A program made the position numbers and the translations under genes. A stretch of 64,000 nt of DNA, from positions 1,010,580-1,074,579 of the forward strand of contig CACRXP010000145.1 of the NCBI GenBank assembly GCA_902702965.1, in the 5' to 3' direction. The stretch is from Spirometra erinaceieuropaei (lineage: Eukaryota > Platyhelminthes > Cestoda > Diphyllobothriidea > Diphyllobothriidae). The notes under the pieces were generated by a model. It searched no databases. It was not told the DNA's origin and saw only the letters and a program-made list of their open reading frames with translations. Positions 46,561 through 57,294 of this stretch are shown here, piece by piece. How positions within the stretch are numbered: the stretch's first letter is position 1; every line of letters begins with the position of its first letter.

Positions 46561-49500
46561 GTCACCTCCGTCAGTACTGCCTTCCAGTGGAAACAATGTG
46601 CCAAAATTTCAGTTAATGTTAAAATAATAAAAGCACCAGGAAGTAATGAGCGAACTTGGGGATAATTCTTCGGCATAAACCCCTTCAGGTTCGGTCCGCT
46701 TGGGGGGACCCACTGATGAATCAAACGCCTGGGGGCTGCTTCGCGAAGAGTGCAAAATCGGCGAAATGCGTGTCTGGACTTTTGTTTTGTACTTGTGTTG
46801 AGAGTATTTCAATGTTCTCCTAGTTTTGCCGCCTACCATAGGTATTGACTGACAGCGAGTTGACTTGGTGAGCAGAAAAACGCAGAAATCTGGTTTACTT
46901 GGCAATGAAAATGGTGGGATTCTAAATAAATGTGACCAAGTAGAGACGGCCATTTCAGAGAAGGAAGAGTTGATGGTCAAGGCAGGCGAAGTTACTATTT
47001 AATATATTAATTACAAAAAGCTCTCATTCTTTCTTCTCCTCTTCTTCATATGCTTCAACGAACTCGATGTTCTCTGAACAGTTAGCCTTATAAGGTTACG
47101 CGCTATATGATCGCCCTGGCGGCTAATTCAGCGATGATGACCGTGGACAAACGACGTATTCCGACTGCGGTGCCCGCGGCGCACCCACGTCGCGGGAATG
47201 AATGCAGCCCCATCTCCGGCATCACCAACATTCATTTGACCGCAATCTGAGTAGGACTGCCAGCGACGTTACCTCGGTACCAGTGCTGTTCGGTTTCAAT
47301 GACCTTGCGTGTTCGCGACTCTGAAGGCCTTCAAAAGCATCAGCATGAGGGACCTCCTTGCTAACTTTTTTATCTCTGGTCGTTTGTAAACGTCAGCCGT
47401 TTATTCGGTAGTTCACTCTGTTGAGAACAAAAGTACTCTGACCATTAACCACAGCCAAGATAACTGTTTGTCGTCCAATTGCAGCATCCTCGAAACCTTT
47501 CGCGTCTCCTTCAGAAACGTGTTGACTTTCATCGAGGTGACTTGACGTCAGAGGAGGTTGCTTGACTTGCTCAGGGCGTCCGTTTAACACAGCAATGATC
47601 TAAAGAGAAGTGGGGAATGGATTGGGTAATCGTAGGGTCTAGTAAATCTAGATTATTGACAAAGAGCCCTAAATAAGACCCGGTAGTTGTTTTCAATGAT
47701 GGACTTGCACGAGATTTTGCTCGATTTCTGGGCATGGATGATTTGTAGTGCTCCAAATCTTGCTAATAATGCTACACAACTGATTGCCTGCCTCCGCTTC
47801 GTCCACTTTGTCGGGGGTGGGTTTTCAGAGTGGTGGCCTTCGCCACATTAATACGGCATGTCACAAACACTTTCATGGTTTGGCTGCTGCAAGCGCAATA
47901 CCATTGTCGGAGGTTAAATCCTTAAAAGGGTGATCATACCATACGATGGCTGTGTTGAAATAACAACTTTATTACCAATTCCTTATTGACGGGAGAATAT
48001 AAATGACCATTCAAGTCCTCCTTGCCTTTGTCAGTGATGGTATTCCGCCTAGACGGAATTATATTCTTCTTCTGAAACCTCATCCAGTGGGCATCGCCTT
48101 CTACACCAAAACGTGTTTCTTAGGAACGGCATATTCCCTACCAAAACACTCGTCAGAATTTAAAGTACTTTAACAGCCGGCCATCGATTCTAACAATAAA
48201 GTGCTTAGGAATATTAACACGATCTAAGTTGACCCGATTATTCCACCAGTAGTTTACACACTGATTAGCTGGAAATTACGGTTTTATCTAGTAGACATGA
48301 TCGTTCTCGATCTGGGTTATTTTTCCCTAACATTAGCTCAGTGATCTCTTCAACAAAAAGTTGTTCTTCTTCACTTCCGTGGCTTTATAGTTTGTGCTCG
48401 GTGCGATGAAATTCGAACTCAGTTATCTCATTTGAGCTGACCAACATGTTTCCTTAGTTCCACTCGTTTAGCTTTGATATTTTGATCATTTTTAGGCCCT
48501 AAGGTTGGGACTTATCCAGTTGCTTGGATTCGTCGTAATATATTTCGCCATCCGTCGGCGAGGAAAAGGGCTGCGTGTATAGGTGAAGGCTTCTCGAATT
48601 GTTTTCATACATAAACTGAACTGATCTCTTAAAAGAAATAACCCATAAGAGGTGGTGGTCGAGTCATCTCGATCCCCATAACTTAGAATTTTCCTGAGGC
48701 AGCATTTGAGAAAACCCTAACCCTCATCCTCTCGGAATAGGAAGTCCTCTGGAGCTGTTTTAACTGGTGCTTTGTAGGCAGAGGGGTTCAGACAAGTGAC
48801 CAGTCTGTTTGGTAAACTAGAAATTCTGTGAACGATTACTGCTCGCGATAGAAAAATAGGGAATGTTGGATAGGCTTAAGTGGGTCTTGATGGGACCCAG
48901 ATGGGTCTTTAATAGAAACTATTTTTTTATTAAAGTGCAAACTACTTTTCTTGCGTTCTAAAGGGATCTTTATTGACCGGAACGCCCTCGTCCGGGGAAA
49001 TGTTGTCAAGATAGCCGGACCAACAAATTGACGACAAGACAATGGACTCGCGTTTGGCTTAATGCACAACGACGCAGGATCCGCTTTGGAGCTCCGGGTT
49101 ATACATACTTGGATTTGGGTGTATGACCGGCCGACAACGGTTGTAAATTAGAATAATCGTCCTTTCAGTCGTCTTCATTTCTTTCGGTCTTCCTTGAGGT
49201 TGAAATAGTTACTTTCGAACAGATATGAAGAGACTAATGTGCGTTGCAGACATAGGTGGTAGAAAAGCCTTTAGAAAGTCGTTATCAGGCTAGTCAGCTG
49301 GAATCATGTTTAATTTATTGGAATATATCGCGCCTTACTGCCGTTGGGGTTTTGAAAAAACGCACAAGTGTCTCTATTCAAAAGGAAGCGATTTAGTCGG
49401 TCACTTCGCAGCGGCAAAACTCTGCACTCAATAGCTTACAGTCATGAGTGAAACTGCCCAGATTCGACTTTTTAAAAATGGGGAATTTTATCCGCCCTCC

Positions 49501-51542
49501 GAACTGCTCGGCAACTTTCGAAAATGCATCGGGCACGTTGTATCGAATGTTATAAACCATCTAAAGTGAGAAGGGGGCTAACACCATCTCTCACGACATG
49601 TATAAAGAACGCAAGTTTTTTATGGATGACTTAAAATGTCAAAAATCATTACACTGAAGAAAAATTAGGGTTATGTAAATCAAGAGCACTTTGTTTTATC
49701 GGCAAAAAAGCCCCGTTTACAAAACCTAGTATAAATCACAAAATGTAGTTCAGGATTAGTTAACTATTTTGGATATTTTTATCTGTTTGTGTCTCAAGAA
49801 TGTTTAAATTTTATTTGTACCCTTAGTTTTCGAGGCAGCTTCTTGGTTCAAAGTTAAATTGTCTTATCGAAGACGTCCATTCGTCATTCGCATTGGCGGT
49901 ATGGTTTACATGAATCCATAACGCTTAAATTTTCCTGACAAGTCACTATCGCTAGCACGGCAATCACAGGCTAGCAGCAATGACGCCTAAACAGATTTCG
50001 GGAACAACAGATGCAGCATCTTCATAAAGTTCCCACACAGTTCTGCCTAATTAAGCCATTTCACAATTTTATGTTAAAGACTGATTTACCGGACTGATTC
50101 CCCTTCCCCTGTGTATTTTCACACGACTAAGACTCGATACTTATAGATAAGAGGCCAGTCAAGATGTTATTTGCTTAGAAGAGTAGGATAACTTCTTATG
50201 AAATGGGTTTGCTAAAAAGAAGTGAAACAGCTCCGCAGGAGAAAGTAGTTCACCCCACCGGGAGTAAGGCGGAAATTTATAAAACTAAGTTTGGTGTGAG
50301 GGGCAATCTCAAAGCGCAGCTCTTCTTGACTTAGTGCATGTTTGGTAGGGGCTTCTCATCAGCACGTATCCATTTTTGGTCTGTGGATTTGCCAGCTTAA
50401 GCTACGTAGAATAAGGAACTAAATATCAACGTGACAAATCTTGTTAAGGCATCGCGCTCCTTCCTCTGAAAAACGTTCGGCTATAAACTAGGGACTTCTT
50501 CAAAAACAGTTACCGCTTCCCCGAAACACGACTCCGGTCCGGCACGACAGAACTAAGATTCAAATACTTTTGACGACTGTTTACAGCAAAGGTCTGGTGC
50601 AGGGAAATTTTTTAAACAGGTTGAAGGAAACGGCACTACTGGAGGATTAGTTATAGAAAAAACACCCGGCTAATAAATGCCAGCATTCCTTACCCACCTG
50701 TCCAAATCGCCTTTCTTCGGGTGAAACCCTGGGGGGAGGGGGGTGGGCAGGACTTACAGAATTAAATTAATAATACGGCACCAGACGCGGAGATGATAAT
50801 ATGCGACTAACGTGGTGCTTCTAAAGCGACCCGACAAACACCAACAAAGTAGCACGACTTTTCATGTAGTTCATTGGACGCAATCGTTCTGTGCAAAAGA
50901 ACGATGCCCTAAAACAGATAGACAATTGCACACACGCGAGGACGAGCATGGCGGCCAGTAGAAGGATGGGCCGCCTTCATTTGGGGAGGAACATTGGGCA
51001 AGAAATAACTACATCTACAACGTCGAGGTGGCTGAAACTGTGTTAAGCATCCCCGAGATGGTAGAGATTGGGGACGCGGACTCGATCACTATTGCCCTTG
51101 TGGTCATTTCAGGCCTCACAGCTGTACCTCAGCAATAAGAACTGTGGAGGAATGAGCGAAAGTGGTACAAAAGCGGACGAAACCGGAGAGGGTTACTAAG
51201 GTCTCAGCAAGCTCTGGGATGACGGTAAGACAGAGCCATAAAGTCAACACCAGCACGCTCACAAGAGAACAAAAACGATAATGAGGTGGCCGCGTGGGAC
51301 AACCAGTGCCAAGTTCGATTTGCATCATGGGGTTCTATGCTATACTTGCTGCTGACTATGGAGGAATATCTGTGTTCGACGCGTCAGGCCAATAGGCTTA
51401 TGGTCCCTTAGATGGTTAATTCTGTTCACTTTTTCGCCAATGGTCTTCAAACGTACACCTTTGTTCTCCTACAGGGGCATTTGGTGTCTGGCAAGGCCTT
51501 CAATGACGACTCCTAGCGGCATCTTTCTCATTGCAAGATTTA
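46561..51542. other. Intergenic DNA, no gene recognised
   Basis: Unassigned short frames are at 46609-46980, 47393-47590, 47571-47756, 48836-49069 and 51116-51328 (all minus). The two around 47.4-47.8 kb are adjacent and could be pieces of one broken frame, but I recognise no domain in them. A short 'aaccctaaccctcatcc' lies at about 48713. The rest is featureless to me. Confidence 0.5.
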
Positions 51543-51551
51543 ACGAAATTA

Positions 51552-51689
51552 GTCGGATCTTATTTCGTAGCCGTACCCGCAGTAGACAAGACCCAGCTTT
51601 ACCCTTAGCACTAATCCCAAACCTTAAACCGTAACCCCAACCCCTAACTCTAACACCTGACAGGTGCGGCCACGAAATAAGATCTTGCC
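51552..51689. mobile_element. Short TIR element with CCCTAA-like tract and 9-bp direct repeats, copy T3
   Basis: The left end is GTCGGATCTTATTTCGTAGC and the right end inverted is GGCAAGATCTTATTTCGTGG; both continue to a GCCGYACC block, as in T1 and T2. Immediately outside are identical 9-mers ACGAAATTA (51543-51551 and 51690-51698), a likely target-site duplication. A CCCTAA-like tract fills about 51597-51657. Nine-base duplications are typical of Mutator-like elements and also occur with Merlin elements, which are known in flatworms; superfamily undecided. Confidence 0.75.
51597..51657. repeat. Telomere-like CCCTAA tract inside T3
   Basis: Degenerate units such as 'ccttaaaccgtaacccc' and 'aacccctaactctaacacc' between the element's two terminal repeats. 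Confidence 0.7.
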
Positions 51690-51698
51690 ACGAAATTA

Positions 51699-53585
51699 AA
51701 TGTAACCGACACTGAGACGGAGTACTAAGATGATTACTGCTTGCCCTCTCCTGATTACAGTCCAACTAGGCCGGAGATTTGGACGGGATTCGGCTGATAC
51801 CTGACCTGAAAGTCCTGATGGGTTCATGTACGGTCAGTTGCGATTGGGTGTGAACCAAGCCATGCAGGCAAAGCATTGACTGGCTTAATTTGGACTCCAT
51901 CGCATATTCTATTTAATTAATTTGCGGTCGGTGAGTAGACAAATATTAAGATGAGAAAATGGTCAGTAGTTAAAAAATTTCACTCGACGCCTTATTGATC
52001 CGAAGACATTCGGCATTTCTTAGTAGATCAACCGTAATCAGAATGAACAACAGGAGAAACTTCGACTACTGCAACAGGCTTACCGGGAGCCGTTTTCCTG
52101 GTTGCACCTTTTGGACAAAATTTATCCATCCCCTCTGAGAAGACTCAACAGAATTTTTAGCTACCGTGGGCCTGCAATCCAAGCGGTAGGGCATTTGCTC
52201 CAAAAACGTTTGTTTAATAAATGAGTCAGGCTCCGATTTTGGTTGACAGACCTGGATACAGGGAAAACCTGGCCGGTGAAGATAGTGGTGGAGGGACGCT
52301 CACCGATCGCTTTTACGGAACTCACTCGTTCGGCTGTGCCTTACGGGCTCTCTTTCGAGTCCAACCAGCAGCCGCACAGCGACGCATGATATAGGCAGAA
52401 TACTATTACCGACAAAGACGAAGGAGACTAGAATGGCCATTTTTGGCGATAAATAAACCGAGGATGGAGATAGTATATTGTTTTTCTGTTTTAATTAGTA
52501 TTTCAAGTTTACTTTTTACCGTCGTTTGGGTCTCAAGGCTATAAAAGTGCAGAAAGTTAACAAGGAAGTGTGAGATAGCAGCTGGTACAGTCTCGTTCTC
52601 GTGACATTTCGTTCGCCACAAAAAGCTTGCAGAAATCTAAGACAACTGAACATTATGTAGCCGGTGATGCAGTCGAAATTTTTGCCGCATTTTCACCCTT
52701 ATTTCCGATTTCTCTGATAAAGAAGAGAGAAACGGAACAGACTACTTGCGTTGCTTGGCATCTGTCAGAAGGGGAACGAAAACAAGCAAATATCCGGAAC
52801 AAGCAACCAGGGAGTACGTAGAATCTCGTGCTGGGATTTGTAACACTGCATCTCACGCTGCTTTTTCCGATTACTGGGAAGGAATTATTCTCCATTACCG
52901 GGACGAAGCCCTTAATGGGAGAAAACAGTGCCGCGACTAATTATTTTGCCTGTCGTATCTGCTCCTTCTCTCGCCATCTGTCATCAGCACGACTGCTGGG
53001 CTTACGCATATCAAGATTGCGACAAAGAAAAGTATCCATTTTTGTCAGCCACAGAAAGCAACTAATTAACGCGACAGCTGTCACAGACTCTGCATTTACG
53101 TAACCATGTTGCTGCATTTCTTTTCGCCGCAAGGAATTTCGTTCCACTGCTATTAAACACAACTTCAAATTGTCAAGGGTATTGCCCCCAACAAAGTGTT
53201 TGTAATGGATTTTTCTGTTTCAATGAGCACTGGTCGCGACAGTAACATTCGGTTCTTTAGACATTAGAAAATAAATATGACAATCCTGGTGATCCTTACC
53301 AAGTTTCCATCTGGTTGGGTAAATTCTATTAACCCGGTCAGAATGCGGCTCATGTGACTGTAATAAACAAAATAAGGTGGATTCAGTGGTGTAATTGGAA
53401 TCAGAATTTTGGGCTGCATGCATGTTTAAGCACTTGACCTGTCCTAGCTGAAAAATAGCTTATTAGAGTGAACACTAAACTCCCAGTTAGCCAACAGACG
53501 AAGAAGTTGCGCCCATTAGGATATGCTTCTTGGATTTCCAGCGCTCCAAGAAGCAATTTTAAGCCTCCATCATGAAAGACTGCTG
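51699..53585. other. Intergenic DNA, no gene recognised
   Basis: Several overlapping 60-90 codon frames at 52.4-53.4 kb on both strands, none with a recognised domain. Confidence 0.5.
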
Positions 53586-53588
53586 GCT

Positions 53589-54290
53589 TCAGATTAGAGG
53601 CTCATTATAAATCCTATGGTTTGGACGCATCTGCAGTTGTTGACCGATCCCACCAACGTAATTGCATTCCTCCCAGTGGGCAACAGGGTCTCCTTGGGTG
53701 CGGCATCCGAGGGCGATGTATTGCGTCAGGTTTGTAGGAGACTCCCTCCAACCTACGCGACCACGGAGTCCCGCGTGATAAGAACTCAGATACTCGGTCA
53801 TTGGTCGTCACTGACGGATATTTGCGGAAACAGACGATCCTCAGGCTGAATTGGCGATTTACAAAGCGCGCAAAGTTACGCGTCCACGCCAAAGGCCTTA
53901 CAAAGCGATTCTTCTCTGGATCCGCCTGTCTGCAACGTGGGGAAGCTAAAAAATCGGTACTCAATGAACATATTTTACTGAACGCATCTCTTCTTCGATC
54001 GTCACGACCGCCCCTCCCCTCTCTTTTGGTCTCAACCAACAGGTGCCAAAAGGGGAGTTGATTTTGAGATAAGCCAATTAGAAATTCTCCAAGCATCTGT
54101 GTCAGAGTTGACGTCCAGGACTTGGTTAATAACACAACATCGGCGCAACCAGTAATATAATCAGCAAAAATTCTTGGAGCATCTATGCACCTGTTTCGAA
54201 CGAGACGCAGAAACATTTGGTCCCAAGAACTGCAGCAGGAAAGGGAGGCTGTAGATAAATAGTACTTTAGGAAACCTTCGCACAAAGGTG
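53589..54290 (-). pseudogene. Decayed Penelope-like element, RT end and GIY-YIG start
   Basis: The minus-strand frame 54285-53614 is long (223 codons). Its upstream part has the pattern of a PLE reverse transcriptase after the catalytic site, with NQLPFWHLLVETK corresponding to the conserved QLPFLDVLV segment. Near its end, GVSYKPDAIHRPRMP aligns with the IGVAHRPDATIRP linker of the 55.7 kb copy. In an adjacent frame (53801-53589) ECNYVGGIGQQLQMRP matches the SNYVGETGRQLRTRM endonuclease motif. The catalytic YVDD is not visible ('DYITGCAD' in its place) and frames shift, so it is dead. Alternative: chance similarity in the RT half; the endonuclease half is firmer. Confidence 0.5.
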
Positions 54291-54500
54291 CCTTTCTTGG
54301 ACTAAAAATTCACAGAGCTCCAGACGTTGGCGAAAATGTTCATCCATTCGTGTAAATATGAAATCATTGGAAAATGTATTTCACTTCCACTCACCAGCAG
54401 AACCTATGCCACCACCATAAAAAGTTGAAGGAAATCTGGAAAAAGCGAACTGTCCGGTGTTTTCTAACACCGGTACGACACGGTAATGGGAACCCTCTGA
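54291..54500. other. Short intergenic stretch, nothing recognised
   Basis: No feature seen between the decayed PLE and the CCCTAA-like repeat. Confidence 0.4.
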
Positions 54501-54504
54501 TACA

Positions 54505-54625
54505 GGTGACGCTGCGCTAAATTCCAGAGAGATTAAAGTTAGGGATAGGGTTTGGATCAAGTTTTTGGTTAGTGTTAAGGTTAAGACACGGGAATATGTA
54601 CTTTTCCTGGAATCCAGCCCAAGTC
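54505..54625. repeat. Second repeat family with TTAGGG-like tract, copy 2
   Basis: Inverted relative to 15175-15300: 'aaagttagggataggg' and 'gttagtgttaaggttaagac', then 'cacgggaatatgtacttttc' and 'ctggaatccagccc'. Boundaries not resolved. Confidence 0.45.
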
Positions 54626-55489
54626 CACTTGTATTACAAGACACTCCCAATCGCGTGTCATGCCCTTGTACGTTACTATATTATATTATACCTGTTACAA
54701 TTACTGCATAATCACTGGGAATGTAGGATGTTTACTCATGAAAATGGCGAATCCAGTGCTGTGTTGTCGGAAAACGCTGGTGCGGACGCTCTGTCTCCCG
54801 TGGCCGACGCCGAATCCAGCTGGTTACCGCATGTCGCCTCAACCACCTGACAACAGTGATATTCACTCTGCACACTCTACCTAAAAATGTCGCTCACTCC
54901 CTACTTCACTCCCTTTCCTTCGGTCTCAATGACCACAATACGCGGACCTAGTCGTGCGGGAACGATGAGTGTTAATAACGCCCGAGGCACTTATGAATCC
55001 CTTCAACCCGTCATATTTGCAACCTTCATGTAACTAGTAGGGAATATTTGCAGACCAATAATTTTGTTAATTACTTGTTTTCCCTGTTCAATTGTCTGGT
55101 TACTAATGATTTTGGCCCTCCCGAACAAATGTGCGAAACTAAACCGCTTTCGGCTTCGTAGAATCCAGTAGGAGCGTCAAGTATGGGCTGAACTCCAGCT
55201 AGAATTGATTCTCGCTACGACCTTAGCACTTTCTCGAAACCTGCGCAGGAAGTCACCGCCTTCTTCAGCTTGTAAGAAACTGCATGAGTTACATTTTGCC
55301 ATCTTATTATTTGCTCTTCATTTTTCAGGGAGGCAACATACAGCCAAGAGGTGCAGGGAACGCGTATGCCACATGGACATGCGCGCTGCAAGGGGTGCAC
55401 CATAAAGCCCTTCCCATTCACGCGCATAGGTTGGCATTCCCTCCAGGGATCAGACGGGAAACAATCGCCTGCGCAGATGATAATAAATG
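54626..55489. other. Intergenic DNA, nothing recognised
   Basis: Short overlapping frames only; no motif recognised. Confidence 0.5.
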
Positions 55490-55659
55490 TTGAAGAAGGA
55501 GACACGATCGCCGGGACAAGTGCTTTATTAGCCTGACGTTTCGGATTCCTACTCGAATCCATCATCAGAGACAAAAAAGCAGAAACGGGTGGTTGCTGCA
55601 CAAGGGGCTGCGGTATTTATAGGATGCAGTAGCCATGCTATCGCATACCTATGAACATT
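55490..55659 (-). repeat. Inverted pLTR-like arm, left
   Basis: Reverse complement of 56426-56595 with few differences. The outer end reads 'gaaggagacacgatcgccgg'. The minus strand carries a complete hammerhead motif. Confidence 0.88.
55522..55580 (-). ncRNA. Hammerhead ribozyme, minus strand, left pLTR arm
   Basis: On the minus strand: distal stem I GCTTT/AAAGC, an internal loop, proximal stem I GTCT/AGGC, core CTGATGA, stem II GGATTC/GAATCC with loop GAGTAG, GAAA, and the triplet GTC. It matches the right-arm ribozyme in all these parts. The expected cleavage point lies between 55535 and 55534 in plus coordinates. A plus-strand transcript would carry only its complement. Confidence 0.85.
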
Positions 55660-56295
55660 GTATTTCGGCAATACCTCCGACGGGTCTTCAAAGCCAATGG
55701 CTGCCCGCGCAACTTCGTCGACCGGTGCATACGCAAAAGAGACGAAAGGCCAAACCGCACGGACACCAAATCTTGGCGGGCACTTCCGTATGTCAAGAAC
55801 GTTTCGGAAGCTGTCAGCTGCCTTCTCGCACCACTTGGGATTGGAGTGGCACACAGACCGGACGCAACCATCAGGCCTCTGGTCATGAAACCGAAAGACC
55901 CACTGCCACGGCTAGAAACGTCTGGAGTCGTTTATCGGATCTGGTGCAGTTGCGGACAAAGCAACTACGTCGGAGAAACCGGAAGACAGCTCCGAACGAG
56001 AATGGCCGAACACGCGGCAGCGGTGCGCAGAAATGACGCCAGTTCTCAAGTTGCGGCTCATTCGACGAGATCCGGCCACACATTCAAATTCGATGAGGCC
56101 GAAATTCTCGCAAGAGGTGACAACCGCGTGAGCCGGGAGCTACTGGAATCATGGTTTACTGGCCCCCAGTCCATCAACAAGTGCAACGATCTTCCCACTC
56201 CATACTCCGTGCTGAAATTTCGCCTAGGCGGAGTAACAAGCCATGCGGGGAGCGCAGAGGTGAACACTTTTCCCAACACCGGGGTCGGTGCGTAA
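55651..56295 (+). CDS. GIY-YIG endonuclease end of a Penelope-like protein (N-truncated)
   Basis: The frame is 214 codons and ends at TAA (56293-56295). Residues 6-60 are the RT-endonuclease linker (RQYLRRVFKANGCPR, LPYVKN, LLAPLGIGVAHRP). The GIY-YIG domain follows: VYRI at 94-97, the PLE-type Cys-Ser-Cys at 99-101, NYVGETGR at 106-112, basic RTRMAEH at 115-121, glutamate in ELLESW at 163-168, and asparagine in SINKCND at 174-180. In PLEs this domain nicks target DNA for primed reverse transcription. The expected catalytic residues are all present, so the domain itself looks intact, but there is no reverse transcriptase. The ATG lies in the inverted pLTR arm and is probably accidental. Minus-strand frames over this stretch are shadows. 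Confidence 0.88.
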   Translation: MNIVFRQYLRRVFKANGCPRNFVDRCIRKRDERPNRTDTKSWRALPYVKNVSEAVSCLLAPLGIGVAHRPDATIRPLVMKPKDPLPRLETSGVVYRIWCSCGQSNYVGETGRQLRTRMAEHAAAVRRNDASSQVAAHSTRSGHTFKFDEAEILARGDNRVSRELLESWFTGPQSINKCNDLPTPYSVLKFRLGGVTSHAGSAEVNTFPNTGVGA

Positions 56296-56425
56296 GATGG
56301 TCGAGCAATCATCACGCCAACATCCAACGCACGTGATGAAATTGCAGCAATTATCGACTCGAATGTCGGCCATCAAGCAGTGATCACACCACGTGTGACG
56401 ATCCCGGATGAAGGTGGGAGCCGTG

Positions 56426-56595
56426 AATGTTCATAGGTATGCGGTGGCATGGCTACTGCATCCTATAAATACCACAGCCCCTTGTGCAGCAACCACCCGT
56501 TTCTGCTTTTTTGTCTCTGATGATGGATTCGAGTAGGAATCCGAAACGTCAGGCTAATAAAGCTCTTGTCCCGGCGATCGTGTCTCCTACTTCAA
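56426..56595 (+). repeat. Inverted pLTR-like arm, right
   Basis: From 'aatgttcataggtatgcgg' to 'gtgtctcctacttcaa'. Pairs with 55490-55659 in inverted orientation. The 24.55-24.70 kb fragment carries the same segment, more diverged. Confidence 0.88.
56505..56563 (+). ncRNA. Hammerhead ribozyme, plus strand, PLE 3' pLTR
   Basis: Stem I distal GCTTT (56505-56509) pairs with AAAGC (56559-56563). Stem I proximal GTCT (56513-56516) pairs with AGGC (56551-56554), with an internal loop between. The core CTGATGA is at 56517-56523. Stem II GGATTC/GAATCC (56525-56530, 56537-56542) has a GAGTAG loop. GAAA is at 56543-56546 and cleavage triplet GTC at 56548-56550; cleavage is expected after 56550. Helix III is reduced to ACGT. 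An extra T (56524) sits between the core and stem II opposite the core-proximal side, also present in the 24.6 kb copy. This is a type I minimal hammerhead as known for PLEs, where ribozymes are thought to work as dimers. Confidence 0.88.
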
Positions 56596-57290
56596 GACTA
56601 CTTCCTGGGACTCGTCTCTTCGCTTCTAATGGCGATAACAAATGTCTTCTGAGATTGGCCCACGGCACTTGAAGGTCTTTCCCAGACCTACTAGCTGCCT
56701 AAGGAACGACCCCTCAAAAGCGTCTTCAGTCTAATCGCCGTTCTGAAGGTGGTCAGTGGTGACGGCTTCCGACACATGCCGTGACAGAAGTGTCCGCATT
56801 AGGGAAGTCGTCCCACCTGGCTAAGAGATAGAGATCCTGTCCTCACGTGTTTTGGCAGTATGGCCAAATGGGACTGACCTGGGGAGATGAAGACTTTCTC
56901 ACCATTCCCTACCATCGAAGAGAGCCGGACGCCTAGCGTCCTCAATAAAGAACCAACTCTGCCTAGTCGCCGCTAAGTTATCACGTACTGTGCAAGCAGT
57001 TTTACGGTAGGCGATTAAGCCGTATAATCTAGGTACTCAGACTGAACTTACTGCCGGAAACTAACCTTTGTCACCTACTTGTGCGTGATTCTTGTCGTCT
57101 AAAATTAAGGGAGCCTGCAACTGACTCTAAATTGGTTTGACGTTATCCAACCACCTGCCGGACCACCCGCCTCCCAGACCGGAACTGTAAAAGCCAGAAT
57201 GAGCGAGTATGTACCTCCATCCAGAGATACGTTTAAGGTCACTTCGTGTAGGATGAACCTGTTTTCGGGCAAGCCAACGTTTAACATGGC
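56596..57290. other. Intergenic DNA, no gene recognised
   Basis: The overlapping minus frames 57105-57416 and 57127-57357 lie partly in repeat R1 and have no domain I recognise. Confidence 0.5.
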
Positions 57291-57294
57291 GGCC

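Larger units (their letters stand above)
55490..56595 (+). mobile_element. Penelope-like element remnant with inverted pLTR-like ends
   Basis: A GIY-YIG coding region (about 55660-56295) lies between two inverted copies of the 3' non-coding part: 55490-55659 (minus orientation) and 56426-56595 (plus). Each arm is about 170 bp, nearly identical, and carries a hammerhead ribozyme. The left arm joins coding sequence directly inside the RT-endonuclease linker, so the reverse transcriptase is missing. Truncation with an inverted terminal segment is a known PLE arrangement. Sequence 56296-56425 is the normal link between the stop codon and the pLTR, also seen at 24.5 kb. Confidence 0.88.

Noticed and set aside
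47393..47756. Two adjacent minus-strand frames considered as a broken retroviral-type gag or pol
   Set aside because: No protease, RT, integrase or zinc-knuckle motif could be found around them.
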